Origin: Sutterella wadsworthensis 2_1_59BFAA | GTDB lineage: Bacteria; Pseudomonadota; Gammaproteobacteria; Burkholderiales; Burkholderiaceae_F | Assembly (NCBI RefSeq): GCF_000297775.1 | Contig: NZ_JH815518.1 | Span: 11,149 to 75,148 of the forward strand | Reading direction: 5' to 3' | Length of the DNA: 64,000 bases | Shown: piece by piece, positions 17,380 to 27,867 of the stretch | Layout of the letters: every line of letters starts with the position of its first letter | How positions within the stretch are numbered: position 1 is the stretch's first letter | Notes under the pieces: generated by a model | What the model was told of the DNA's origin: nothing | What the model saw: only the letters and a program-made list of their open reading frames with translations | Database searches by the model: none | Translations under genes and position numbers: made by a program

Positions 17380-17400
17380 GAATCAGTCTCTGACTGATTC
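17380..17400. repeat. Perfect inverted repeat after nusB
   Basis: GAATCAGTC/GACTGATTC, 9-base arms around TCT, beginning two bases after the nusB stop. No T tract of its own; it probably folds in the mRNA just before the real terminator. Confidence 0.5.
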
Positions 17401-17410
17401 CCACAAACGG

Positions 17411-17441
17411 GCCGTTCCCTTCGGAGGGAGCGGCTCTTTTT
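17411..17441 (+). terminator. Terminator after nusB
   Basis: Ten-pair stem GCCGTTCCCT/AGGGAGCGGC with a TCGG loop, then CTCTTTTTC. Confidence 0.85.
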
Positions 17442-17474
17442 CTTGGAAGCGTGTTTTTTTTCGGAGGTAGAAAA

Positions 17475-18470
17475 ATGCGACGCGGAGAATTTCAGATCAT
17501 CGACCGCTTCTTCACGCATGACGCGTTCGGAGAGTGGCGAAGTCAGGGCGTGGGCGACGACTGCGCCATCATCGACATGCCGGGCAACCGCATTGCGGTG
17601 ACGACGGACATGATGGCCGTGGGCACGCACTTTCTGCCCGGCGCCAGGCCCGAGGACATCGGCTACAAGGCCCTCGCCGTCAATCTGTCGGACCTTGCGG
17701 CCGCAGGCGCGTCGCCGCGAGCGTTCTTTCTCTCGATCGGACTGCCAGAGCGTGACGACGAATGGCTTGCGGGCTTTTCCCGCGGCCTGATGGCCCTTGC
17801 GGAGAGCTCGGGCTGCGCGCTTCTCGGGGGCGACACGACCCGAACGGCTGAGGTCGGCGGCACGCATGCGCCCGTGACGATCTCGATCACGGCGATGGGC
17901 TCGCTTCCCGAAGGGAAGGGACTCACGCGCGCGGGCGCGAAGCCCGGCGACGACATCTGGGTCTCGGGCACGGTGGGCGACGCATATGCGGCGCTCAAGC
18001 ACCGCTGGGGCCACTGGCAGCTGATGCCCGATGCGGCCGAGGCGCTTTTCCCCAGAATGGATCGCCCGACGCCGAGGAACATGCTCGGCTCGGCGCTTCT
18101 TGATCTTGCGACGGCCTGCGCGGACGTCTCGGACGGCCTGCTGGCGGATCTGGGGCACATTCTCGAACGCAGCGGCGTCTCGGGCAGCATTCTCTGGGAG
18201 GCCGTGCCCGTCTCGAGCGCGCTCAGGGCGCTCTCCCCCGCCGCACAGCAGGAGGCGGCGCTGACCGGCGGCGACGACTACGAGCTCGTCTTCACGGCCC
18301 CTCCCTCCGCCGCGCTTCGCATCGAGCAGGCGGGACTTTTGACAAAGACCAGACTTACCCGAATTGGTAAGATTTGCGAAAAAGTCTCGGGCGATAATCT
18401 CACTGTCCGCTCGCAAAACGGCGGCATCGTGACGACGCCCACGCAGGGGTTCGACCACTTTGCCGCCTGA
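17475..18470 (+). CDS. thiL: Thiamine-monophosphate kinase
   Basis: 331 residues. It phosphorylates thiamine monophosphate to the active diphosphate cofactor (PurM/AIR-synthase fold). Metal/ATP motifs VGDDCAII, TTDMMAVGTHF, NLSDLAAAGA, and GGDTTR are in the expected order; CADVSDGLLADLGHI and TGGDDYELVF are in the C-terminal half. ATG 17475 is preceded by GGAGGT at good spacing. pgpA and pncC follow on the same strand, the usual thiL-pgpA-cinA order. Confidence 0.95.
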   Translation: MRRGEFQIIDRFFTHDAFGEWRSQGVGDDCAIIDMPGNRIAVTTDMMAVGTHFLPGARPEDIGYKALAVNLSDLAAAGASPRAFFLSIGLPERDDEWLAGFSRGLMALAESSGCALLGGDTTRTAEVGGTHAPVTISITAMGSLPEGKGLTRAGAKPGDDIWVSGTVGDAYAALKHRWGHWQLMPDAAEALFPRMDRPTPRNMLGSALLDLATACADVSDGLLADLGHILERSGVSGSILWEAVPVSSALRALSPAAQQEAALTGGDDYELVFTAPPSAALRIEQAGLLTKTRLTRIGKICEKVSGDNLTVRSQNGGIVTTPTQGFDHFAA

Positions 18471-18505
18471 GGCGAAGCGCCAGGACCCTGATCTCCGACC
18501 CCCAG

Positions 18506-18528
18506 CGCCGCAGGCCAAGCCTGCGGCG
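18506..18528. repeat. GC-rich hairpin between thiL and pgpA
   Basis: Perfect 10-base arms CGCCGCAGGC/GCCTGCGGCG with a CAA loop, 17 bases before the pgpA start. There is no T tract; likely an mRNA structure that protects the thiL 3' end or tunes pgpA translation. Confidence 0.45.
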
Positions 18529-18545
18529 GCAACCAGGAAGTGAAC

Positions 18546-19064
18546 ATGCTGCAGAAGTACGACGACTCCAATCCTGCTAATCAGATCGAATTGACCAGCC
18601 GTTTCGTCTGGTCCCATCCGGCACACATGATCGCCACGTTCTTTGGTGCGGGTCTTCCGTCCAAGGCGCCCGGCACCTACGGCTCGCTCGCGGGCGCGCT
18701 CTCCTTCATCGTGCTCTCTCCGGCCATGACGACCGCCGCGTGGGTGATTCTCTCGATCGCCCTCTTCATCGCGGGCGCCTGGGCAGCGGGGAAGGTTGCG
18801 GCCGATCTCGGCGTCGAGGACCACAAGGGCGTCGTCGTCGACGAGGTGGTCGGCATCTGGCTTCTCTTCGCGTTCCTGCCTGCGGGCACCCTCTGGTGGG
18901 TCGCGGGCTTTGCGGCCTTCCGCTTCTTCGACATCATGAAGCTGCCGCCGGTCGACATCATCGATGAAAAGATGAAGAACGGCGCGGGCGTCATGCTCGA
19001 CGACGTGGTCGCAGCCTTCTACGCCTGGGTCGTCGTCAGCATTCTCGGCTGGCTCTTCGGCTGA
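18546..19064 (+). CDS. pgpA: Phosphatidylglycerophosphatase A
   Basis: 172 residues, integral membrane enzyme removing phosphate from phosphatidylglycerophosphate. GAGLPSKAPGTYGSLAG matches the family's G-x-PxxPGTxGS block, and VVVDEVVGIW carries the catalytic acidic residues. Three or four hydrophobic segments are visible. AGGAAG lies 5 bases before ATG 18546; a GTG six bases upstream is less well placed. pncC starts 5 bases after the stop. Confidence 0.93.
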   Translation: MLQKYDDSNPANQIELTSRFVWSHPAHMIATFFGAGLPSKAPGTYGSLAGALSFIVLSPAMTTAAWVILSIALFIAGAWAAGKVAADLGVEDHKGVVVDEVVGIWLLFAFLPAGTLWWVAGFAAFRFFDIMKLPPVDIIDEKMKNGAGVMLDDVVAAFYAWVVVSILGWLFG

Positions 19065-19069
19065 GGATC

Positions 19070-19609
19070 ATGCCTGATCTCAACGAGCGCATAGCGCTGG
19101 CGGCCGAGCGTCTCGGCGTCGTCGCCGCAGAGAGGCGGCACGTCGTCGTGACGGCCGAAAGCTGCACGGGCGGCGGCATCGCCGCCGCCATCACCGAGGT
19201 GCCCGGCAGCTCCGCATGGTTCCGCGAGGGCTTCGTGACCTATGCGGCCGAAGCCAAGACATCGCTTCTCGACGTCGATCCGAAGATGATCGAGGAGGAA
19301 GGCGTCGTGAGCGAGGACGTGGCTCAGGCCATGGCCAGAGGTGCGCTCGCACGCTGTCCCGACTCGACGCTTGCCGTCGCCGTGACGGGCGTGGCGGGAC
19401 CGACGGGCGGCACGCACCTCACGCCCGTGGGCACGGTGTGCATCGGCTGGGCCGAACGCTTCAACGAGCACATCGTCACGTACGTGCGCACGATCCATGC
19501 GCACGGCAGCCGCTCGATGGTGCGCAGGGCGACCGTGCTCACGGCCCTCGAGGGCTTGATTGAACTCATGCGTTTCGGCAATCCCGCTGTGATGCCGTGC
19601 GAATATTGA
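19070..19609 (+). CDS. pncC: Nicotinamide-nucleotide amidohydrolase (CinA C-terminal domain)
   Basis: 179 residues, a stand-alone CinA C-domain. It deamidates NMN to nicotinate mononucleotide in the pyridine nucleotide cycle. TAESCTGGGIAAAIT, VTYAAEAK, and AVTGVAGPTGGT are the family's conserved blocks. The CinA N-terminal MoaB-like domain is absent, as in E. coli PncC (YgaD). Third gene of the thiL-pgpA-pncC set; a terminator follows. Confidence 0.93.
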   Translation: MPDLNERIALAAERLGVVAAERRHVVVTAESCTGGGIAAAITEVPGSSAWFREGFVTYAAEAKTSLLDVDPKMIEEEGVVSEDVAQAMARGALARCPDSTLAVAVTGVAGPTGGTHLTPVGTVCIGWAERFNEHIVTYVRTIHAHGSRSMVRRATVLTALEGLIELMRFGNPAVMPCEY

Positions 19610-19619
19610 CTACAATTTG

Positions 19620-19633
19620 AGAACTGCAGTTCT
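19620..19633. promoter_or_regulatory. 14-base perfect palindrome after pncC
   Basis: AGAACTGCAGTTCT, eleven bases after the pncC stop and before the terminator. It may be an operator for the gene at 19692 or chance; it is not a LexA box, since the spacing of its CTG and CAG is wrong. Confidence 0.3.
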
Positions 19634-19638
19634 ACAAC

Positions 19639-19676
19639 GGGCGCCTCCTGAATCGATTCGCAGGGCGCCTTTTTTT
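19639..19676 (+). terminator. Terminator after pncC
   Basis: GGCGC/GCGCC arms extended by CCTG/CAGG, then seven T residues. It ends only 15 bases before the next start codon, so the next gene either starts its leader here or depends on read-through. Confidence 0.75.
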
Positions 19677-19691
19677 GTCTTTGCTTAAATC

Positions 19692-21014
19692 ATGTCCAGT
19701 TGGTTTGACATATTGATTCTGGTGATCCTCATCGGCATGAACGGGGCCTTTGCGCTCAGCGAGGTCGCGCTCATCACGAGCCGCAGGGCGAGGCTTCAGC
19801 ACATGGACGAGGAGAGTGTTCCCGGCGCGAGACGCGCCATGGACATGAATGCGGACCCCAACCGCGCGCTCTCGACCATTCAGGTGGGCATCACGTCCAT
19901 CGGACTTCTCTCGGGCATCTTCGGCGAGTCCGCGCTCGCCAAGCCCGTGGCCGAATGGCTCGTCTCGCTCGGCATGGGCGAGGAGACAGCCTCGGCCGTC
20001 GGCATCACGCTCGTCGTGGTGCTGCTCACGTACTTCTCGATCGTGATGGGCGAGCTCGTCCCCAAGCGCATCGGCCAGATGGCGCCCGAACGCCTGGCGT
20101 GCCGCGTCTCTCCCGTCCTGCACATGCTTTCGCTTGCCGCCGCGCCGTTCGTGAAGCTGCTGTCGCTCTCCACGGCCTCGATCCTCAGGCTGATGCGCGT
20201 CGACACGCGCAGCCAGAACGCCGTGACGGAGGAGGAGATTCACGCGATGATCGACGAAGGCGAGGAGTCGGGCGTGATCGAGACGGTCGAGCGCGACATG
20301 GTGCGCAACGTCTTCAGGCTCGACGACCGTCAGGTGGCCTCGCTGATGACGCCGAGGGCCGACATCGACTGGATCGACCTCGAGGACTCGCCCGAGGTCA
20401 ACATCGAGAAGATCCGCTCCTCGAAGCGTTCGCGGCTTCCCGTCTGCGTCGGCAGTCTTGACGACGTGAAGGGCTTCTGCTCGACGCGCTCGCTTCTGCA
20501 GCAGATGATGGAAAAGGGCCGCGCCGACTTCAAGGACAATCTCGTGGCGCCCGTCTACGTGCCCGAGTCGCTGACCGGCATGGAGCTTCTGGAGAACTTC
20601 AGGAAGACCGACACGCCTGTTGCGCTTGTCGTCGACGAGTACGGCGAAGTCCAGGGCATCGTGACGCCCAGGGACGTGCTCGAGGCCATTGCGGGCGAAT
20701 TCAAGCCCGAACAGCCGGGCGACGCCTGGGTGACGAGGCGCGAGGACGGTTCGCTCCTGCTCGACGGCATGATTCCGATCCCCGAACTCAAGGACGTGCT
20801 CGACATCAAGAGCGTGCCCGAGGAGGACTTTGGACGCTACAACACGCTCGCCGGCATGATGATGCTCCTGCTCGGACGTCTTCCGAAGGAAGGTGACGTC
20901 GCCGAGTGGGACGGCTGGCGGCTTGAGATCATCGACATGGACCGCCGCCGCATCGACAAGGTGCTCGCAGTGAAGGTCAAGACCGCGCCGAAGCAGGAAG
21001 GCCGGGGCGAATAA
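19692..21014 (+). CDS. CNNM/CorC (hemolysin-type) membrane protein with CBS domains
   Basis: 440 residues. An N-terminal DUF21 membrane domain (residues 1 to about 170, three or four hydrophobic helices, NGAFALSEVALITSRR and GELVPKRIGQ) is followed by a CBS pair (LMTPRADIDWIDL and VVDEYGEVQGIVTPRDVLEAI) and a C-terminal CorC_HlyC domain (about 355-430). The family is linked to Mg/Co transport or sodium-coupled magnesium export; 'hemolysin' is a historical name. The DUF945-like gene follows after 24 bases. Confidence 0.92.
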   Translation: MSSWFDILILVILIGMNGAFALSEVALITSRRARLQHMDEESVPGARRAMDMNADPNRALSTIQVGITSIGLLSGIFGESALAKPVAEWLVSLGMGEETASAVGITLVVVLLTYFSIVMGELVPKRIGQMAPERLACRVSPVLHMLSLAAAPFVKLLSLSTASILRLMRVDTRSQNAVTEEEIHAMIDEGEESGVIETVERDMVRNVFRLDDRQVASLMTPRADIDWIDLEDSPEVNIEKIRSSKRSRLPVCVGSLDDVKGFCSTRSLLQQMMEKGRADFKDNLVAPVYVPESLTGMELLENFRKTDTPVALVVDEYGEVQGIVTPRDVLEAIAGEFKPEQPGDAWVTRREDGSLLLDGMIPIPELKDVLDIKSVPEEDFGRYNTLAGMMMLLLGRLPKEGDVAEWDGWRLEIIDMDRRRIDKVLAVKVKTAPKQEGRGE

Positions 21015-21038
21015 AAGAAGAGAGAAAGGAGAAGGAGG

Positions 21039-22214
21039 ATGGCAGTGAAGAAGGCATGGGTTGCGTGCGGTGCGGCTGTGGTGCTCGCCGCCGTTGCGTC
21101 GGGAGGCGTGTGGCTGCAGGGCCGCGTCTTCGACAGGCAGTTCGACGAGTTCGCCCGCGAGCTGGCCGACACGAGCGTGGATATGGGCTTTCTGCTGAGC
21201 GCAGAACAGACGGGCAGGGGCTTCGCGTACCGTGATCTGGCGATCAAGCTGCGCGGGAAGGATTTTCGCCTGTGCTGGACGGGGCGCGCGGAGTTCGGTC
21301 TCGGCATGACGGCAAGGCTGGCGCTTGACAAGGAATATGGCTCAATGGCGAATCTTCCCGATTACGGCATCGAGGGGCTTGACGACGAACTCGTCTTGAA
21401 GACGGGGCTGTTCTCCTCGAAGCCCGAACTCGCCTGGCGCGTGAAGCCCTTCAGGGTGGCCGCAGGCAGTCTGCTCTGCAGCGCGGGCGGCCTTGAGCTC
21501 ACGTCGGGTGACGTCGAGCACGAGGGGCGACTCGTCTGGCGCGGGCTCTCCTGCTCGGAAGGCGGGGAAAGTCTTCGCACGGGAGACGTGACATTCGACG
21601 TGTCGGTTTCGAAGGACGGCCGCAGGGCCGAGATGAAGGCGATGTTTGAGGGAGGCTCCGCGGACGTCGAGGGCATGAACCTGAAGACGGGCGCCTTCGA
21701 AATGGCGAGCACGATCGAGGAGACGAGGGTCGAAACCCAAGAGGACGATGCGCTCTACTCTCAGAGCTGGACGCTGAAGTCGGGTGAGCTGGATTATGAC
21801 GGCGTGCGCGTCCTTGATGCCCTGACCTTCAGGGCGAACATGACCAACGTGCCCGAACGCCTCGTGGATGCGATGGCTCTGGGCGGCGCCGTGAGCCCCG
21901 TGATCCTCGAGATGGCGGCGGAGCAGGCGATCATGCAGGGCGGCATGACGTTCGACCTTGACGAATGCACGGTGACGCGCGGTGAGGGGACGCTGTCGGC
22001 CGCAGGGCGCGTGGCAAGGGACGGAGAGAGGATCGGAGCCTTCTCCGTGCGGTTGGATCCCGAGTTCGGAGCGGACGTCAAGGGATGGCCCGAAGCCGTA
22101 GCTGAACTGAAGGCGAACGGCAGCCTCAGGACGGTCGAAGGACGCCTTGAGGCCCATGTGGAGCTTTCGACCGATGGCGTTGCCGTCAACGGCGTGAAGC
22201 TCGACTCGCTTTGA
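21039..22214 (+). CDS. DUF945 (YdgA)-like membrane-anchored protein
   Basis: 391 residues with an N-terminal signal anchor (about 6-26), then a periplasmic-type domain rich in beta strands. The early pattern, a hydrophobic helix, then a short acidic stretch, then [17 protein letters not shown], resembles DUF945/YdgA proteins; the match is by general pattern only. No catalytic motif is seen. It probably shares the transcript of the CNNM/CorC gene and ends at a terminator shared with pyrF. A purine-rich GAAGGAGG site precedes ATG 21039. Confidence 0.7.
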
Positions 22215-22232
22215 CAGGGACTTAGACAAAGG

Positions 22233-22264
22233 AAAGGCCTGCAGGAGTGATCTTGCAGGCCTTT
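22233..22264. terminator. Bidirectional terminator
   Basis: Perfect 11-base arms AAAGGCCTGCA/TGCAGGCCTTT between converging genes at 22214 and 22289. Confidence 0.8.
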
Positions 22265-22288
22265 GACTTTGTTCTGGGCGGGCGGCGA

Positions 22289-23101
22289 TCAGACGGCAGC
22301 CTGAATGGAGTCGCGCGTGGCGATGGCGGTCTTGCGGGCGGCTTCCTTCCAGTTGTCTTCGCGGCTCGCGTAGATGATGGCGCGGCCGGAGTTGATCACC
22401 ATGCCGGTGCCTTCGGCGGTCTTGCCGGCCTCAACGCAGGCGCGGATGTCGCCGCCCTGAGCGCCGATCCCCGGCACGAGCAGGGGAAGGTTCGGCGCGA
22501 TGCGGCGCACGTTGGCGAGTTCGGCGGGATAGGTGGCGCCGACGACGAGGCCGAGTTCGCCGTTGAGGTTCCACTCGGTGGCGGCAAGGCGCGCAAGGCG
22601 TTCGTAGATCTTCTCGCCGTTCACTTCAAGCATCTGGATGTCGTCGCCGCCGGGGTTGGAGGTGCGGCAGAGGATGAAGGCGCCCTTGTTCTCGTAGGCA
22701 AGGTAGGGCTTGATCGTGTCGAAGCCCATGAACGGGGAGAGCGTCACGCAGTCGGCCTCGTAGCGCTCGAAGGCTTCGCGGGCGTAGTGCTCGGCCGTGG
22801 AGCCGATGTCGCCGCGCTTGGCGTCGAGGATCACGGGAACCTTCGGATGATTGGCGTGAATGTAGTCGATCACGGCCTTGAGTTCGGCCTCGGCGCCGCA
22901 GGAGGCGAAGTAGGCGATCTGCGGCTTGAATGCGCAGACGAGGTCGGCCGTGGCGTCGATGATGCCGCAGCAGAAGTCGTAGAGGGCCGTGCTGCGGCCC
23001 GCGAGTTCGTGCGGGAAGCGGGTGGGGTTGGGGTCAAGCCCGACGCAGAGCATGGAACCGGCGTTCTGCCAGCGTTCGCTGAGCATTTCGATGAACTTCA
23101 T
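22289..23101 (-). CDS. pyrF: Orotidine 5'-phosphate decarboxylase, type 2
   Basis: 270 residues. Final step of UMP synthesis. VILDAKRGDIGSTAEHYA holds the catalytic Lys-Asp set of the longer type-2 subfamily; LCVGLDPNPTRFP near the start and PGIGAQGGD near the end are also typical. ATG 23101 is preceded by GGAAGGC; the longer frame adds nine non-conserved residues. Stands alone, divergent from the DsbG-like gene. Confidence 0.95.
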   Translation of the reverse strand: MKFIEMLSERWQNAGSMLCVGLDPNPTRFPHELAGRSTALYDFCCGIIDATADLVCAFKPQIAYFASCGAEAELKAVIDYIHANHPKVPVILDAKRGDIGSTAEHYAREAFERYEADCVTLSPFMGFDTIKPYLAYENKGAFILCRTSNPGGDDIQMLEVNGEKIYERLARLAATEWNLNGELGLVVGATYPAELANVRRIAPNLPLLVPGIGAQGGDIRACVEAGKTAEGTGMVINSGRAIIYASREDNWKEAARKTAIATRDSIQAAV

Positions 23102-23254
23102 GGGGTGCCTTCCGAAGGTGGTTGTCAATCGGGCGCTATCTTAACAAATTCTTTCGCACTGCGGCCGTTCCTGAGGAATTGCGCTATGCTCGACGAAGCG
23201 GCTTCCGGAGAGGAGCCACGTCAAAAACGCCGTGTCATCAGGAGGACTGTGAAG

Positions 23255-23845
23255 ATGATCACACGCAGACAGTTCATCGGGGCCGTAGGCCTCATGACGG
23301 TCGCCGCAACTGCGCCGGCCTTCGCCTACGAGAGCCGCTGGCCGAAGAAGCCGTCGGTGCCCACCGACCTCAATGCCGAGGAGTTCTTCACGGAGCTCGC
23401 CGAGAAGGGCTCGGGCTTTGTCGTCGGCAATGAGAAGGCCGATACGGTCGTGATGATGACGTTCGACACGCAGTGCCGCTGGTGTGTCTGGGAGTACGAG
23501 CAGTTCAAGCCCTTCCTTGACCGCGTGAAGTTCGTCTGGCATCCGGTTGCAGTGCTCAATCCCTGGAGCGAGCTGCAGGGGGCTGCCATTCTGGCCGCAA
23601 AGGATCCGAAGGCCATGTTCCTCGAGCACGAGGCGCACATGAAGGATGCCGTCTTCAAGGGGCTCGACGTGCGCAAGATGGGAATTCCATTTGAAAAACG
23701 CGAGGCAGTGTGGACCAATACTAAGGTATTCCGCCGTGCCGCGGCCCGAGAGGTGCCGTTCGGCGTCATGAAGAAGCCAGACGGCAGCTATGTCGCCGTT
23801 TGCGAGCAGACGGGTGAGTCGTTTGCCAAGCTTCTCGGCAAGTAA
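23255..23845 (+). CDS. Tat-exported DsbG-like thiol-disulfide protein
   Basis: 196 residues. The N-terminus has a twin-arginine motif, TRRQFIG, then a hydrophobic run and AFA cleavage site near residue 24. The mature part is a thioredoxin fold with the redox pair Cys74-Arg-Trp-Cys77 and a probable cis-proline at Pro168 (REVPFG). AAILAAKDPKAM resembles the helical insert of DsbC/DsbG. The N-terminal dimerisation domain of DsbC/DsbG is missing, so it is a catalytic domain alone. DsbD, the reductant for such proteins, is encoded at 27868-30018. Start ATG 23255 with GGAGG nine bases before; a GTG at 23249 is too close to that site. Confidence 0.85.
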   Translation: MITRRQFIGAVGLMTVAATAPAFAYESRWPKKPSVPTDLNAEEFFTELAEKGSGFVVGNEKADTVVMMTFDTQCRWCVWEYEQFKPFLDRVKFVWHPVAVLNPWSELQGAAILAAKDPKAMFLEHEAHMKDAVFKGLDVRKMGIPFEKREAVWTNTKVFRRAAAREVPFGVMKKPDGSYVAVCEQTGESFAKLLGK

Positions 23846-23879
23846 GGCGGAGCACAATAAGGAAGAGAGGCAAGGAAAA

Positions 23880-23905
23880 GGCCGGCGATCGAAAGATCGT
23901 CGGCC
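23880..23905 (-). terminator. Terminator of groEL (also usable from the plus strand)
   Basis: Eleven-pair stem with a GAAA loop (GGCCGGCGATC/GATCGTCGGCC). On the minus strand TTTTCC follows. A second perfect hairpin (23919-23944, GCCGCCCGTTC/GAACGGGCGGC) without a T tract lies between it and groEL. Confidence 0.75.
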
Positions 23906-23968
23906 CTTGTCTTTGTAGGCCGCCCGTTCCTGAGAACGGGCGGCGGTCGGCTGGTCAGGCGTGATGGA

Positions 23969-25618
<1,650 letters not shown>

Positions 25619-25667
25619 TTACTTTCTTAGAAAAAACAAATGATGCAAGGCGCTGTCGAGCCTTTGA

Positions 25668-25955
25668 TTAGGCGAGGACGCCCATGATGTCTTCTTCGCG
25701 CATGACGAGCAGCTCTTCGCCGTCGACCTTGACGGTCTGGCCGGAGTACTTGCCAAAGAGAACGCGATCGCCGACCTTGACGTCGAGAGCGATGATGCGG
25801 CCGGCTTCGTCGCGCTTGCCCGGGCCGACGGCGATCACTTCGCCCTGGTCAGGCTTTTCACCGGCGGAGTCGGGGATGACGATGCCGAAGGAGGTGGTCG
25901 TTTCAGCAGCAAGACGCTTGATGATGACGCGGTCATGCAACGGACGGATCTGCAT
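25668..25955 (-). CDS. groES: Co-chaperonin GroES
   Basis: 95 residues. [15 protein letters not shown] at the start, the mobile loop around [13 protein letters not shown], and [21 protein letters not shown] are standard. ATG 25955 has GGAGAA upstream; the frame is open further back but the family start is here. First gene of groES-groEL, behind a heat-shock promoter about 130 bases upstream. Confidence 0.97.
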   Translation of the reverse strand: MQIRPLHDRVIIKRLAAETTTSFGIVIPDSAGEKPDQGEVIAVGPGKRDEAGRIIALDVKVGDRVLFGKYSGQTVKVDGEELLVMREEDIMGVLA

Positions 25956-26090
25956 TTGTTGTTCTCCAAATAAAACGGTTTCCGGCGGGCGGTCGCATCG
26001 CCCCTTCTCAGGGCGGGGTTCGGCTGCCGGATGCAAAAAAACATTGCCTCGGCGGACCGCACGGGCGGCTTTGCCTTAGCATTTAAACCC

Positions 26091-26119
26091 TATATGGGGA
26101 TGCCTCCTTGAAAAACAAG
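26091..26119 (-). promoter_or_regulatory. Sigma-32-type heat-shock promoter of groES-groEL
   Basis: On the minus strand: CTTGTTT (26113-26119), 13-base spacer, CCCCATATA (26091-26099). The -10 matches the sigma-32 consensus CCCCATNT fully; the -35 matches CTTG. No CIRCE element (HrcA site) is seen nearby. The leader is about 125 nt. Confidence 0.7.
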
Positions 26120-26196
26120 GGGGCTGTTGAAGAATTTTTACAGGTTGCCGAGTCGCTCCCGGGCGCCTTGGTGGAAATGCCTGCGGCGAGGGTGGA

Positions 26197-27750
26197 ATGC
26201 GGTTTTCAACGAGAGGCTCCGCGGCCGTTTTTGCGGCTTTCGGAATGATGGCGGCGGGCCTTTGGTCCGTTTCGTGCAGCGGTTGGGCCGCCGAGCAGAG
26301 AAGGCTCCCGCCCATGCTCAGGAAGGCCGCCGCGGACTGCGGCGTCGACCCGAGGGCGGTGACGGTGTCGGTCGTCGCGCTCGACGGACTGAGGATGCCC
26401 GAGGGCGGCAGGATGCCCGTCGTCCGGCCCCTGCTTGCCGTCAACGCCGACAGGTCGGTGGCTCCCGCCTCGACCGCGAAGCTGGTGACGACGCTCGCGG
26501 GACTCGAACTTCTGGGCGCGGACTGGAAGTGGAGGACGGGGTTCTATGCAAAGGCGAGGCCTGATGCGGAGGGCCGCGTCAACGGCATCTGGCTCAGGGG
26601 CGGCGGCGATCCGACGCTCGTCGCCGAAAAGTTCGGGCTCCTCGTCGAGCGGATGGCGCAGATGGGCGTCAGGCGCATCGAGGGCGATCTGACGGTCGAC
26701 CGCTCTTACTTCGACCTGCCCGAAGGAGATCCCTCCGCCTTCGACGGTCGGGGCTCCCGCCCCTACAACCAGCTGCCCGACGCGGCGGTGGCGGGCTATC
26801 GCAGCCTTTCCTTCGAGTTCGTTCCCGACGAGTCGTCGGGGACTGCGCGCATCATCAGCATGCCGCCGCTCTCGGGGCTTGAGGTTCCGTCGACGATCCG
26901 CCTCTCGCGCGGCGCCTGCGGCGACTGGAAGTCGACGATCGGCTACAGGCTCGAACACCTTTCCGACGGCAGGCTCGCAGCCAGGTTCGAGGGCTCGCTT
27001 CCCCTTTCCTGCGGACCGAAGACCTTCAGCGTGGTGTCCCTTTCTCAGAACGAATACCTCGAACGTCTCTTCAGGTGGTACTGGGAGCGCGACGGGCGCA
27101 CCTGGACGGGACACGTCGCCGAGGGGCGCGTGCCCGAAGGCGCCCTGAAGCTCGCCGAGCGGGAGTCCGATGCGCTTCCCGTCGTGACGACGCTTGTCAA
27201 CAAGTGGTCGAACAACCTGATCGCCCGTCACATCTTCCTTACGCTCGGCACGCTCAGAAACGCGCCCGACGAGGCGGACTCAGGATCCCGAACTGCAGGC
27301 GGAGCCTTTGCGCCCATGGAGCGCCCCCGCCCCGGCGTCGACACGGACGACGCACGAGCGGTGCTGGCGGGCTGGCTGGCTGAAAAGGGCGTGCCCGATG
27401 GCGCCGTCATGATCGACAACGGCTCGGGTCTCTCGCGCACCTCGCGCGTGACGGCGCGTGCAATGACGCAGATTCTTGCGGCGGGCTGGCTTTCGCCCCG
27501 CATGACCGAGTACGCGGCGTCGCTGCCCGTCTCGGGCGTCGACGGCACGATGAGAAAGCGCCTTGAGGCGACGGGCCGCACGCATCTGAAGACGGGCTAC
27601 CTGCAGGACGTGCGCTCGATCGGCGGCTACGTCTATGCGAAGAACGGCAGGCGGTACGCGCTTTATGCCAGCGTGCACGGCGAGCGCAACATGGCAGGCG
27701 GTATCAGGTTCCTCGACAAGGTGGTCGAGTGGACCTACCTGCAGAAGTGA
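26197..27750 (+). CDS. dacB: D-alanyl-D-alanine carboxypeptidase/endopeptidase (PBP4 family)
   Basis: 517 residues, peptidase family S13. Signal peptide at about 1-31. The three penicillin-binding motifs are intact: Ser92-x-x-Lys95 (PASTAKL), Ser338-Asn-Asn340 (WSNNLIARH), and Lys465-Thr-Gly (HLKTGYLQD). It trims pentapeptides and cuts crosslinks in the periplasm. Length is slightly above E. coli DacB (477). Divergent from groES; a terminator follows. Confidence 0.93.
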   Translation: MRFSTRGSAAVFAAFGMMAAGLWSVSCSGWAAEQRRLPPMLRKAAADCGVDPRAVTVSVVALDGLRMPEGGRMPVVRPLLAVNADRSVAPASTAKLVTTLAGLELLGADWKWRTGFYAKARPDAEGRVNGIWLRGGGDPTLVAEKFGLLVERMAQMGVRRIEGDLTVDRSYFDLPEGDPSAFDGRGSRPYNQLPDAAVAGYRSLSFEFVPDESSGTARIISMPPLSGLEVPSTIRLSRGACGDWKSTIGYRLEHLSDGRLAARFEGSLPLSCGPKTFSVVSLSQNEYLERLFRWYWERDGRTWTGHVAEGRVPEGALKLAERESDALPVVTTLVNKWSNNLIARHIFLTLGTLRNAPDEADSGSRTAGGAFAPMERPRPGVDTDDARAVLAGWLAEKGVPDGAVMIDNGSGLSRTSRVTARAMTQILAAGWLSPRMTEYAASLPVSGVDGTMRKRLEATGRTHLKTGYLQDVRSIGGYVYAKNGRRYALYASVHGERNMAGGIRFLDKVVEWTYLQK

Positions 27751-27796
27751 GGCCCTGCATCGCAGGCACTTCCTGAGGATTCGGGATCCTGAAACG

Positions 27797-27837
27797 AAGC
27801 TCGCCGCCCGGTATGGTGCCGGACGGCGAGCTTTTGC
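27797..27837. terminator. Terminator between dacB and dsbD
   Basis: Ten-base arms AAGCTCGCCG/CGGCGAGCTT with inner CCGG/CCGG, then a T-rich run on the plus side. Placed between converging genes. Confidence 0.8.
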
Positions 27838-27867
27838 TTTTTCTGGATTTCCAGGGAAGGCCTCGTC

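Noticed and set aside
19620-19633. LexA box at the AGAACTGCAGTTCT palindrome
   Set aside because: LexA sites need CTG and CAG separated by ten bases; here they are adjacent.
25956-26196. CIRCE element before groES
   Set aside because: No TTAGCACTC-N9-GAGTGCTAA or close variant; a sigma-32-type promoter explains the region.
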